Source: Myxococcales bacterium
GTDB taxonomy: Bacteria; Desulfobacterota_B; Binatia; UBA1149; SPBQ01
Assembly: GCA_004525875.1 (NCBI GenBank)
Contig: SPBQ01000013.1
Span: 1 to 14,865, forward strand
DNA: 14,865 bases
Reading direction: 5' to 3'
Under the pieces are notes generated by a model. It saw only the letters and a list, made by a program, of their open reading frames with translations, made no database searches and had not been told where the DNA came from. Made by a program: the position numbers and the translations under genes. The stretch's first letter is position 1. Each line of letters starts with the position of its first letter. Of the stretch, positions 1-6,485 are shown piece after piece.

Positions 1-8
1 CGGCCGGC

Positions 9-518
9 TCAGGAGGGGTGCTGCATCTCGAGCAGGGGAGCGGTCCTGAACTCGCCGCCTGCCGCGAGCCAGGCGCCGACAACGCGGTTGGCGTCGCGAG
101 CCGGGTTGTAGATGTCCTCCTCGCTCGACCACTTGCCGTCGCCGGCATAGGTCAGGCGCGTCCAGCTCGGGAACTGGAACGGCTCGCCGTCGGGGTCGGT
201 GGGGTGCTCGAGACGGTTCTGGCACTGGAACACTACGCAGCCGGTCTCCTCGTCGAAGGCGATCCAGTCCTGGGGGAAGGTCATGTGCGGGAACGGCGCC
301 ATGACCTTCGTGATCCATTCGGTGATGGCGGCCTTTCCCTTGAAGAGACCGTAGGCGTGCTCGATGTAGTCGGCGTCGTCGGTGAAGACCTCGGCCCAGA
401 TCGACCAGTCGCCCGTTTCCGACGCCTTGTCCCGAGCTTTGTTGTAGGTGGCGAGTGCGTCCTCGAGCTCCTCCCGGGAATAGCGGGTCACCTGTGGCGA
501 ATGTGCTGTTGGCGGCAT
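9..518 (-). CDS. SnoaL/NTF2-like domain protein
   Basis: A 169-residue protein of the SnoaL/NTF2-like alpha+beta barrel type. Signs of the fold are an N-terminal helix with E/D-rich turns (residues about 14-40), the segment WSIWAEVFTDDADYIEH typical of small polyketide-cyclase-like proteins, and a FKGKAAITEW segment before the central strands. Members range from cyclases and dehydratases to non-catalytic ligand-binding proteins, so the substrate cannot be named. The ATG at 518 is supported by a GAGGAG ribosome-binding site at about 527-532. It lies downstream of the GST gene on the same strand, but a 208-base gap with a strong hairpin separates them, so it is probably a separate transcript. 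The fold call is fairly safe and the function is open. Confidence 0.85.
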   Translation of the reverse strand: MPPTAHSPQVTRYSREELEDALATYNKARDKASETGDWSIWAEVFTDDADYIEHAYGLFKGKAAITEWITKVMAPFPHMTFPQDWIAFDEETGCVVFQCQNRLEHPTDPDGEPFQFPSWTRLTYAGDGKWSSEEDIYNPARDANRVVGAWLAAGGEFRTAPLLEMQHPS

Positions 519-651
519 TGATCGGCTCCTCTACGCCCCCGTGCGGGCGGGGCCAAGCGTTGTCCGTCGGCGGTGTCCAAGCAAGTCCACGCGGCCCACG
601 ACTATCGTGGGAGCCTCTGGAGGTTACAGCGTGCGAGCCGTGGTTTCGCTG

Positions 652-689
652 CAGCGGTTCGGCTCGCCCGGAGACGGGCCGAACCGCTG
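652..689. terminator. Perfect 12-bp inverted repeat between GST and SnoaL-like genes
   Basis: Arms CAGCGGTTCGGC (652-663) and GCCGAACCGCTG (678-689) are perfectly complementary, with a 14-base loop. On the minus strand the hairpin begins 38 bases past the GST stop. There is no T tract on either side, so it is either a stem acting without a U run, an mRNA 3'-end stabiliser, or a binding site. Terminator is the most economical reading because of its position. The rest of the 519-726 gap holds the SnoaL-like gene's ribosome-binding site and no clear promoter. Confidence 0.45.
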
Positions 690-726
690 TCCATGTCGAT
701 TGGGCGTCACGCGGGCCGCGCCGAGA

Positions 727-1455
727 TCACGCCGCCTTGAGTCCCCGCGCCGTAGCGCCCTTGGTCGGCGGGCGTGTGGCCTCGTCGACTCGCTTGAAGT
801 GATCGACGAGCCACCGGCGCTGCGAGATCAGCTCCTCGCACTGCGGCGTCGGACCCGAACGCATCGTGTTCAGCTGGCCGTAGATCGCCAGGTCGGCGAC
901 ACCGACCGTGTCCGAGAAGAAGAACGGACGCTCGCCGAGCAGGACCTGGAGCTCGTCGAAGTGCTGGCCGATCTCGCGGATCAGCGTCGAGAGTGGCAGT
1001 CTCGCCAGCCCCTGCGCGCGCGCCTGCCCGCCGATCAGCCGTGGGAAGAGGATGCGCCCGATCGGCCGGAAGACCGGCGGCAGCGTGACCGCGAGCTGCG
1101 CCACCGTCTCGCCTGCGTTCTCCGGCGCCCAGCGGCAACCCATCAGGTACCAGTACAGGGACTCGTCCGACCAGTCCTCTAGTAGCCGCTGCCGAGCCGC
1201 GTCGCCGCTATCGGTCGCGAACAGCGAGGGCTGCGGCGCGATCTCCTCGATCTTGCGTACGATGAAGGTCGAGTCGAAGTAGCGTTCGCCGTCGAGCTCG
1301 AGGACGGGCATCTTCTGCGTCTGCGGGTTCCACTTCTTGAAATCGGTGGGGCTTCTGGGCTCTACCAGCTTGAACGTGAGCCCTTTGAGCTGCATTGCGC
1401 GTGCAACCTTCTCTACGAAGGGGGAGAGTCTGCCGCCGAACAGTGTCGCTTCCAT
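727..1455 (-). CDS. Glutathione S-transferase family protein
   Basis: A 242-residue GST-fold protein, likely a cytosolic transferase acting on electrophiles. The N-terminal thioredoxin-like domain has a potential catalytic serine in GGRLSPFVEK (Ser11), the cis-proline in KMPVLELDG (Pro50) and the glutathione gamma-glutamyl-binding D-S pair (Asp61-Ser62). The all-helical C-terminal domain has the conserved N-capping-type segment VGVADLAIYGQL near residues 184-195. The frame is open further upstream, but the start at 1455 is chosen because AGGAGA at about 1463-1468 sits just before it and the GST domain begins at once. It follows tetR on the same strand with a 62-base gap, suggesting one operon in which the regulator controls the transferase. 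The substrate is unknown. Confidence 0.9.
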   Translation of the reverse strand: MEATLFGGRLSPFVEKVARAMQLKGLTFKLVEPRSPTDFKKWNPQTQKMPVLELDGERYFDSTFIVRKIEEIAPQPSLFATDSGDAARQRLLEDWSDESLYWYLMGCRWAPENAGETVAQLAVTLPPVFRPIGRILFPRLIGGQARAQGLARLPLSTLIREIGQHFDELQVLLGERPFFFSDTVGVADLAIYGQLNTMRSGPTPQCEELISQRRWLVDHFKRVDEATRPPTKGATARGLKAA

Positions 1456-1517
1456 GGTCGTTTCTCCTATTGTGCTGTTGGTTTCTCGGGTCCCCGGTGC
1501 GGTGGAGTCGGTCGAGC

Positions 1518-2099
1518 TCATTCGAGGCAAGTCAGCGCTGTGTGGACGATGTCGTCGAGTGCGGCACGGTCGCGGCTAGCCTTGCCGATGATACGTAGGC
1601 TTTGCATCGTGGCTACCAGGAATCGTGCGAGCGCTCGTGGATTCTTGTCGGCGGGCAACAGCCCGTCGGCGCGGGCGGTCTCCAGCGCGTCGTAGTAGAT
1701 GTCTTCGATGCGTTTGAAGCTGGCGGCCGCGAACCGTCGGATCTCTGCGTCGGTGGAGGCGAGCTCGGCGGTCGAGTTGGCCAGCAGGCAGCCGCGGCGC
1801 TTGGTGTCGGAGGCGGCCATCTCCGCCACGCGGCCGAGGACGTCGCGGATGCCGTCGAGAGGATTATCAGCCGTGTCGAGGTGCTCGCGCACGAACGTGA
1901 TCGTGGCCTCGACGTAGGTCTCGAGCGCCGCCTCGAATAGCCGGCGCTTGTCGCCATAGGTGGCGTAGAGGCTGGCGCGGCCGATGCCCATGGCATCGGT
2001 GAGAGCGGCCATCGACGTGCCGGAGTAGCCGTGGTGCTTGAAGCATTCCAGCGCTCGATCGAGCGCCATGTCGGGGTCGAACTCCTTGGCCCGTGCCAT
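1518..2099 (-). CDS. TetR/AcrR family transcriptional regulator
   Basis: A 193-residue regulator of normal TetR length. The N-terminal helix-turn-helix spans about residues 10-55, with the characteristic run GYSGTSMAALTDAMG followed by GRASLYATYGDKRRLF. The C-terminal region (about 60-193) is a helical ligand-binding and dimerisation domain, including GCLLANSTAEL as in TetR proteins that sense small electrophiles or acyl compounds. The start at 2099 directly precedes the HTH, but no strong ribosome-binding site is visible before it. A GST gene follows after 62 bases, the usual arrangement for a local repressor of a detoxification gene. An imperfect palindrome at 2113-2130 could be its own operator. 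The inducer is unknown. Confidence 0.93.
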   Translation of the reverse strand: MARAKEFDPDMALDRALECFKHHGYSGTSMAALTDAMGIGRASLYATYGDKRRLFEAALETYVEATITFVREHLDTADNPLDGIRDVLGRVAEMAASDTKRRGCLLANSTAELASTDAEIRRFAAASFKRIEDIYYDALETARADGLLPADKNPRALARFLVATMQSLRIIGKASRDRAALDDIVHTALTCLE

Positions 2100-2112
2100 T
2101 GGGCGGGAGTCT

Positions 2113-2136
2113 GCGCTTTCTGGAACGCTCAGTCAA
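2113..2136 (-). promoter_or_regulatory. Candidate tetR promoter with overlapping palindromic operator
   Basis: Reading the minus strand, TTGACT (2136-2131) makes a good -35 box. Seventeen bases further on is CAGACT, a poor -10. Between them lies an imperfect inverted repeat, GCGCTTTC-TG-GAACGCTC on the plus strand (2113-2130), with 6 of 8 positions paired. A dyad in the spacer of the promoter just before a tetR gene is a common autorepression layout. The weak -10 keeps confidence low. Confidence 0.35.
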
Positions 2137-2140
2137 GAAT

Positions 2141-2159
2141 GGCCCGCGCTGCGCGGGCC
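2141..2159 (-). terminator. Candidate terminator after the hybrid kinase gene
   Basis: GGCCCGCGC and GCGCGGGCC form a 9-base perfect palindrome around one central base. It starts five bases past the kinase stop on the minus strand and is followed by ATTCTTGA, a weak U-rich tail. It separates the kinase operon from tetR. Confidence 0.45.
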
Positions 2160-2163
2160 CCGC

Positions 2164-4035
2164 TCAGGCCGCGCTCGTGACGCGGCGCCGCGTGAGTACT
2201 TCTTGCAGCTTGGCGGTGAGCTGGGCGGCGGAGAACGGCTTGGGAACGAAGTCGACCGCACCGCGTGTGACGCCGCGGTCGAGGATGATGTCGTCCGTGT
2301 AGCCTGACATGAACACGATCTTGAGATCGGGCCGCGAGTCGAGCAGGAGATCGGCCATCTGCTTGCCGTCCATGCCCGGCATGATCACGTCGGTGATCAC
2401 GAGATCGATGCCGCCGCCCTCGGATTCGAAGAACTCGAGGGCGTCCTCCGCGCAGGAGGCAGTGCTGACGGTGTAGCCGAGTGTTTCGAGGATCTCGCAC
2501 GTCGAGATGCGTAGCTCCTCGTTGTCCTCGACGAGCAGGATGTGCGTGGGCCCCTCGGCGCGGCTCGCGGCGGCGTTCTCTGTGTGCCGCATCGCGGTCA
2601 CTTTGCCCGTGCTGCGCGGGAGATAGATCCTGAACGTGGTCCCCTGGCCGACCGTGCTGTCGACCTCGATGTGGCCGTGGTTCTGCTTGACGATTCCGTG
2701 GATCGTCGCCAGTCCGAGACCGGTGCCCTGGGAGCGTTCCTTCGTGGAGAAGAACGGCTCGAAAATTTTGTCACGGATGTCCTCGGGGATGCCGGTTCCC
2801 GAATCGGTGACCGAGACGCATATGTAGTCACCCGTCTCGATGCGCTCGTCCAGGCGCGACCGGCCGCCGCTGATCTCGCAGTTTCGTGTGCTAACGGTGA
2901 GTCGTCCGCCACGCGGCATGGCGTCGCGAGAGTTGACGAAGAGGTTGAGAAGCACCTGCTCGAGCTGCGACGGGTCGATGCTCACGTTCCACAGCTCGTT
3001 CTCGCGCTGCATGCTCAGACGGATGTCCTCACCGATCAGACGGTCGAGCATCGAGCCGATGCCGTCGAAGATCTCGTTGATGTTGACGGTCTGCGGTACA
3101 ATCGGCTCGCGACGGCTGAACGCGAGCAGCCGTCGAATCAGGGCTGCCGACTTTCCGGCGGTCTGGATCACCGCGTCCATCTTGCCGGCGATCCGATCGT
3201 CCGCCGCCGCCCCCATCTTGACCAGCTCGCACTGGGCGGTGATGGCGGCAAGGTGGTTGTTGATGTCGTGCGCGATCCCGCCGGCCAGTCGCCCGACGGC
3301 CTCCATTTTCTGCGCCTGCAGGAGCTGAGCCTCGCTTGCCCGTAGCGCGCGCTCCGCCTCGCGCCGGCTGCGCTCGCGATTGAAGATCGCGGCCGCTGCG
3401 AGCGCCACGATCACCGACCACGCGACCATTATGAAGCGGAACAGCGTGCGAGCCCGGGCCGCCGAGTGTGCTAGCCGCGCTTCGAGGAGGTCCTCGAGAT
3501 GGTCGAGCTCATCGAAGAGGTCGTAGAAGACGGCGTCGAAGCGTACGTCCATCTGCGACCCGATCCCGACCGGATCGCCCCCGGCGTAGCCACTCACGCG
3601 ACGCTCCGAGATCTCGGCGAACGCGACGATGTGTCTGCGGGCCTGCAGCGCGTGCTCGCGGAGTCCGGCGTCAAAGGCGGAGCGGTTGAACAGCACGAGA
3701 CCGCCGGCGGAATCGGCGGCGACAATCTCGTCGATCAGCTTCTGGGCCTCCTCCAGATGGCCGCGGATCACGGCGCTGTCCACGTCATCTCCGGTGACCA
3801 GCTCCTCGACCCAGAGGTGGGCGACCGCCGTGCTCGTCTGAATCTGTTCGACCGCGCGTACCAGGTAGACGTCTTCTTTCAGTAGCCGATCGCGAACCAA
3901 GTTGCTCGCGAGCAGCATCACGATCGAACCGATTCCGAGTGTCAGCAGGACGACCGGAATCCAGTACCAGCCTCGCTGTGTATCGGGAAGAGTGTCGGGT
4001 GAATGGTCGGAAGCGTAAGGCATGTCGGGTCTCAT
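2164..4035 (-). CDS. Hybrid sensor histidine kinase with C-terminal receiver domain
   Basis: A 623-residue membrane kinase. Transmembrane segments lie at about residues 23-44 and 198-217, enclosing a roughly 150-residue periplasmic helical sensor region with no domain I recognise. The dimerisation/phosphoacceptor helix has GGIAHDINN (His256). The ATPase domain shows the N box (LLNLFVNSRDAM, Asn364/Asn368), G1 (DSGTG, Asp411), F box (FEPFFSTK) and G2 (GTGLGLA). A receiver domain from about 497 has Glu503/Asp504, phosphoacceptor Asp549, Ser577 and Lys599. The frame is open to 4194, but that part overlaps the preceding receiver gene and looks non-coding. ATG 4035 is chosen and ATG 4023 is an alternative. 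The only ribosome-binding-site-like AGGAG is about 21 bases upstream of 4035, so the exact start is uncertain. It lies 25 bases after the receiver gene, in one operon. Confidence 0.93.
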   Translation of the reverse strand: MRPDMPYASDHSPDTLPDTQRGWYWIPVVLLTLGIGSIVMLLASNLVRDRLLKEDVYLVRAVEQIQTSTAVAHLWVEELVTGDDVDSAVIRGHLEEAQKLIDEIVAADSAGGLVLFNRSAFDAGLREHALQARRHIVAFAEISERRVSGYAGGDPVGIGSQMDVRFDAVFYDLFDELDHLEDLLEARLAHSAARARTLFRFIMVAWSVIVALAAAAIFNRERSRREAERALRASEAQLLQAQKMEAVGRLAGGIAHDINNHLAAITAQCELVKMGAAADDRIAGKMDAVIQTAGKSAALIRRLLAFSRREPIVPQTVNINEIFDGIGSMLDRLIGEDIRLSMQRENELWNVSIDPSQLEQVLLNLFVNSRDAMPRGGRLTVSTRNCEISGGRSRLDERIETGDYICVSVTDSGTGIPEDIRDKIFEPFFSTKERSQGTGLGLATIHGIVKQNHGHIEVDSTVGQGTTFRIYLPRSTGKVTAMRHTENAAASRAEGPTHILLVEDNEELRISTCEILETLGYTVSTASCAEDALEFFESEGGGIDLVITDVIMPGMDGKQMADLLLDSRPDLKIVFMSGYTDDIILDRGVTRGAVDFVPKPFSAAQLTAKLQEVLTRRRVTSAA

Positions 4036-4060
4036 GGGCGACCGCGCGCCGGCCGTCTCC

Positions 4061-4447
4061 TCAGTGGGCGTCGGCGACGCCGTGGAGCGCGCCGGCACGT
4101 TCTCGCAGATCGACCAGTGAGAACGGCTTGGTGAGGTAGGCGTCCGCGCCGAAGCGGCTCGAGGCCGCTTCGACTTCCGATTCGTCACGCCCACTGAGCA
4201 CGAGGACGGCGAAATGCTCGTCGGCCTGGCGCCACGACTGGAGCAAGGCCATGCCGCTTGGCGGGGGGATGGTCCAGTCGAGAACGATCAGATCGTAGCT
4301 GTTCTCGCGGCACAGGGCGGCGGCCGACTTGCCGTCAGGGGCAAGATCGACGGTCGCGTCGAAGGACTGCTTCATCACTTCGACGACGGCGTGGGCGAGC
4401 ACGGGCTCGTCCTCCACCACGAGGATTCTCTTATGTTGGTCTGTCAT
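4061..4447 (-). CDS. Single-domain response regulator (CheY-like receiver)
   Basis: A 128-residue protein consisting only of a receiver domain. The acidic pocket is Glu12/Asp13 (ILVVEDEP), the phosphoacceptor is Asp57 in LIVLDWTIPPPSG, the switch Ser/Thr is Ser85 (VLSGRD), and the conserved lysine is Lys107 in YLTKPF. There is no output domain. Its gene leads a two-gene operon with the hybrid kinase. It could be an intermediate in a multistep phosphorelay, a phosphate sink, or an allosteric partner like DivK or CheY. The sequence before the ATG has TTGACC (4494-4489) as a possible -35 but no convincing -10, and the ribosome-binding site is weak. Confidence 0.93.
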   Translation of the reverse strand: MTDQHKRILVVEDEPVLAHAVVEVMKQSFDATVDLAPDGKSAAALCRENSYDLIVLDWTIPPPSGMALLQSWRQADEHFAVLVLSGRDESEVEAASSRFGADAYLTKPFSLVDLRERAGALHGVADAH

Positions 4448-4569
4448 GCGGCTCTAGCACGCAACCATGGCAGTCTTACGGAGTTTCGGTCAATCCGCAT
4501 GGCGTTCGTGGGCGGACGCGCTGGGTTTCTTACTCATCGAGGTGGCGCGGTGTGAGCGGATGGATTCAT

Positions 4570-4593
4570 CCGTCCCCCGGAATGGGGGGACGG
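4570..4593 (-). terminator. Candidate terminator hairpin after the MenB/BadI-like gene
   Basis: CCGTCCCCC and GGGGGACGG pair perfectly (9 bp) across a 6-base loop, 36 bases beyond the crotonase stop on the minus strand. What follows (ATGAATCC) is not a U tract, so this may be a non-canonical terminator. The remainder of the 4448-4629 gap presumably holds the promoter for the receiver-kinase operon. Confidence 0.45.
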
Positions 4594-4629
4594 CTCTTGC
4601 CGCCCTGATGGTTCCGTTCGGGGGGCCGT

Positions 4630-5526
4630 TCACTCGGACCCCTTCTGCTCGTCGTCGTACTCCTCGATCACCTTTCGCTGCGCCTCAGCGTCGCGTTTCC
4701 GCAGCGCCCAGTAAGCCGGCTTACGCCGGGGCTGGGCGGTGAAAGCGCTGGCGCCTTCCTTGCCTTCGGGCGTGTCGAACCAGTCCGGATACATCTGACT
4801 CGAGTAGATCCCCATTTCGGCGTAGCCGTCCATCTCCTGATCGAAGGCCGCCTTGAGGATCTCGAGGCAGCCCGGGCTCGCCTTGAGGAGATCCTCGCAG
4901 AACGAATCGACGGCAGCCTCGAGACCCGCCAGTGGTGCTACCTCGTTGACGAGTCCCATCGCCAGCGCCTGATCGGCCGTGTAGCGCCGGCACAGCATCC
5001 ACATCTCGCGGGCCTTCTTCGCGCCGACGACCTTGGTCAGGTAGGGGACGAAGAATCCGTCGGCCGGGCTCGAGACTCGCGGGCCGGCCTGGCCGAACTT
5101 CGCGTCCTGCGCTGCAATCGTGAAGTCGCAGCAGTAGGCCATGTGATTGTGGCCTCCGATGCAGTAGCCCTGGACCTGGGCGAGAACGGGCTTTCGCGAG
5201 CTGCGGATCAAGCGGTTGTGGGGATAGCGGTTGTAGAATGCCTCGCGAAGCCCCCACTTCTCCCACTCGACGTCGCCGCCGGTGCCGAAATTCTTGCCTG
5301 CCGCCGCGATGACGATCACACCGATCAATGGATCGTGGTTGGCGTCGTAGAACGCCCGGAACATCTCGTCGACGGTGTTCAGCGTCATCACGTTGTACTT
5401 GTCGGGCTTGTTGAGCGTGATTCGTGCCACACCGCCTTCGAGCTCGGCGTGTGCTTTCTTCTCGTAGAGAATCTCGTCGAAATCGAGGCCATCGCCCTCG
5501 ACCCGTCGCCAGTCGGTCCAGCTCAT
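4630..5526 (-). CDS. Crotonase-superfamily protein, MenB/BadI-like
   Basis: A 298-residue crotonase, slightly longer than usual. The segment KFGQAGPRVSS (143-153), followed by VVGAKKAREMWMLCRRYTA and ALAMGLVNEVAPL, is diagnostic of the dihydroxynaphthoyl-CoA synthase (MenB) / 2-ketocyclohexanecarboxyl-CoA hydrolase (BadI) branch, which makes or breaks rings on CoA thioesters. The oxyanion-hole regions are KNFGTGGDVEW (78-88) and QGYCIGGHNH (119-128). The MenB/BadI signature with its catalytic aspartate (usually GSFDAG or GSVDPG) is SSPADG here, so Asp156 is shifted by one position. The C-terminal TPEGKEGASAF also fits MenB, followed by a charged tail of about 30 residues. Start 5526 has AGGAG at about 5537-5541. 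No other menaquinone gene is near, so a BadI-like ring-cleaving role is more likely than MenB. The reaction is unproven. Confidence 0.88.
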   Translation of the reverse strand: MSWTDWRRVEGDGLDFDEILYEKKAHAELEGGVARITLNKPDKYNVMTLNTVDEMFRAFYDANHDPLIGVIVIAAAGKNFGTGGDVEWEKWGLREAFYNRYPHNRLIRSSRKPVLAQVQGYCIGGHNHMAYCCDFTIAAQDAKFGQAGPRVSSPADGFFVPYLTKVVGAKKAREMWMLCRRYTADQALAMGLVNEVAPLAGLEAAVDSFCEDLLKASPGCLEILKAAFDQEMDGYAEMGIYSSQMYPDWFDTPEGKEGASAFTAQPRRKPAYWALRKRDAEAQRKVIEEYDDEQKGSE

Positions 5527-5653
5527 CTGATCGTCTTCTCCTCTCGCGATCGGGTTCCGGCCGCACTCATATCACAGCGCCTCACCTGCTGGGAGGGCCG
5601 GGGCGTACGCGTCCGGCGGACTCGCGAAGTTGCCGCGGGCCGGGCCCGGAACT

Positions 5654-5661
5654 GCTAAACT
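5654..5661 (+). promoter_or_regulatory. Candidate extended -10 promoter, near-leaderless
   Basis: TG at 5653-5654, one base, then TAAACT (5656-5661) forms an extended -10 with 4 of 6 consensus bases in the hexamer. Transcription would start about seven bases later, at or next to the ATG at 5669, and no ribosome-binding site precedes that ATG. A TTGCCG at 5630-5635 is a poor -35 with a 20-base spacer. The remainder of the divergent gap 5527-5668 holds only the ribosome-binding site of the crotonase gene. Confidence 0.35.
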
Positions 5662-5668
5662 GGACCGG

Positions 5669-6394
5669 ATGGACGCGTGCCAGTTCCGCGAGCAGCTGCT
5701 CGGCGTGATGGAAAGCAAGGAGCACTGGGCGTGGGGACATTTCACGTCGGGCCGCGTTCCCCTTGACCGACTTCATCTCCACTTCGAGCAGGAGTACGAG
5801 ACCTACGTACGCGATTTTCCCGTCCTGATCGGCCGGGCCTATGTCCAGTGCCCCGTGGCGCCTGCGCGTCAGGAGCTGGCCGAGAATCTTTTCGAAGAGG
5901 AGACCGGTGGTCTGGTCGCGGGACGGCCCCACCCCGAGCTGTTTCTCGAGTACCCCCGCGGCCTCGGTATGGACGTCTCGCGCTTCGCGAACGTCGATCT
6001 CCTTCCCGCTGCGCGCGTATATCGCGACCTTCTCGACGAATGCACCGAGCGCCGTGGCTGGGAAGTGGCGGCGGCGGTCACGACGATCTTCATCGAGGGG
6101 ACGAGCTACGAGCGCGGTGAGCTCGACGAGGACGCACCACGGCGCCCCGAAACGCCGCTCGAGCAGCACCCGCTCGTCGTCCACTACGGCCTGCCGCTCG
6201 ATCATCTGGTGCTCACCAGGGCGCATCGGCAGGTCGAGGGCTCGCACCGTGCCGCGGCCTGGCGCGTGGTTCTCGATCACGTCAGCTCCGAGGCGCGCGA
6301 GCGCGTCGTGGGCGCCATGAGCGAGTGCGTGAACGCGTGGAAGCTCTACCGCGACGATGTGGCCGCCGCCTGCGGCCTCATGCGCACCGCCTGA
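5669..6394 (+). CDS. Haem-oxygenase-fold di-iron oxidase (TenA/PqqC/CADD/UndA-like)
   Basis: A 241-residue helical protein of the iron-containing redox enzyme family, relatives of PqqC, CADD and UndA. Candidate metal ligands fit that group: glutamates in ENLFEEETGG (72-80), His88 in RPHPELF, Glu143 in FIEGTSYERGE, and the H-x3-E-x2-H motif HRQVEGSH (His186, Glu190, His193), which matches the H-x3-D-x2-H of CADD except that Glu replaces Asp. Such enzymes use two irons (or iron/manganese) and O2 to cleave or oxidise small substrates such as fatty acids, amino acids or tyrosine-derived compounds. Start 5669 begins the conserved fold, although the frame is open to 5630. No ribosome-binding site is seen. 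It is divergent from a MenB/BadI-like gene and ends at a T8 tract. The substrate is unknown. Confidence 0.85.
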   Translation: MDACQFREQLLGVMESKEHWAWGHFTSGRVPLDRLHLHFEQEYETYVRDFPVLIGRAYVQCPVAPARQELAENLFEEETGGLVAGRPHPELFLEYPRGLGMDVSRFANVDLLPAARVYRDLLDECTERRGWEVAAAVTTIFIEGTSYERGELDEDAPRRPETPLEQHPLVVHYGLPLDHLVLTRAHRQVEGSHRAAAWRVVLDHVSSEARERVVGAMSECVNAWKLYRDDVAAACGLMRTA

Positions 6395-6415
6395 GCCCTA
6401 CCGGGCCTTTTTTTT
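6395..6415 (+). terminator. Short GC stem plus T8 terminator
   Basis: GCCC (6395-6398) and GGGC (6403-6406) form a 4-bp stem directly after the stop of the di-iron enzyme gene, followed by C and eight T (6408-6415). The stem is short, but the T tract and position are right for an intrinsic terminator. Confidence 0.5.
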
Positions 6416-6485
6416 CTCCCGCACTCCCTTCGTGGTACCTTTTCCCGGCGCGGTCGGCCGTCCCGACCCGGGAGGTTAGAGGCTC

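Noticed and set aside
2542..3345. Plus-strand open frame of 267 codons opposite the hybrid kinase
   Set aside because: The kinase has every conserved box in the opposite strand, and this frame has no recognisable domain or ribosome-binding site.
4036..4194. 53-residue N-terminal extension of the hybrid kinase
   Set aside because: It overlaps the 3' end of the receiver gene and is low-complexity. The ATG at 4035 or 4023 puts the first membrane helix at a normal distance from the N terminus.
4630..5526. Assignment as menaquinone-biosynthesis MenB
   Set aside because: The family signature is altered and no other men gene is in the window, so only 'MenB/BadI-like' is supported.
5669..6394. Assignment as PqqC or TenA
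   Set aside because: No PQQ or thiamin genes are nearby and the ligand pattern is closer to CADD/UndA-type di-metal oxidases.
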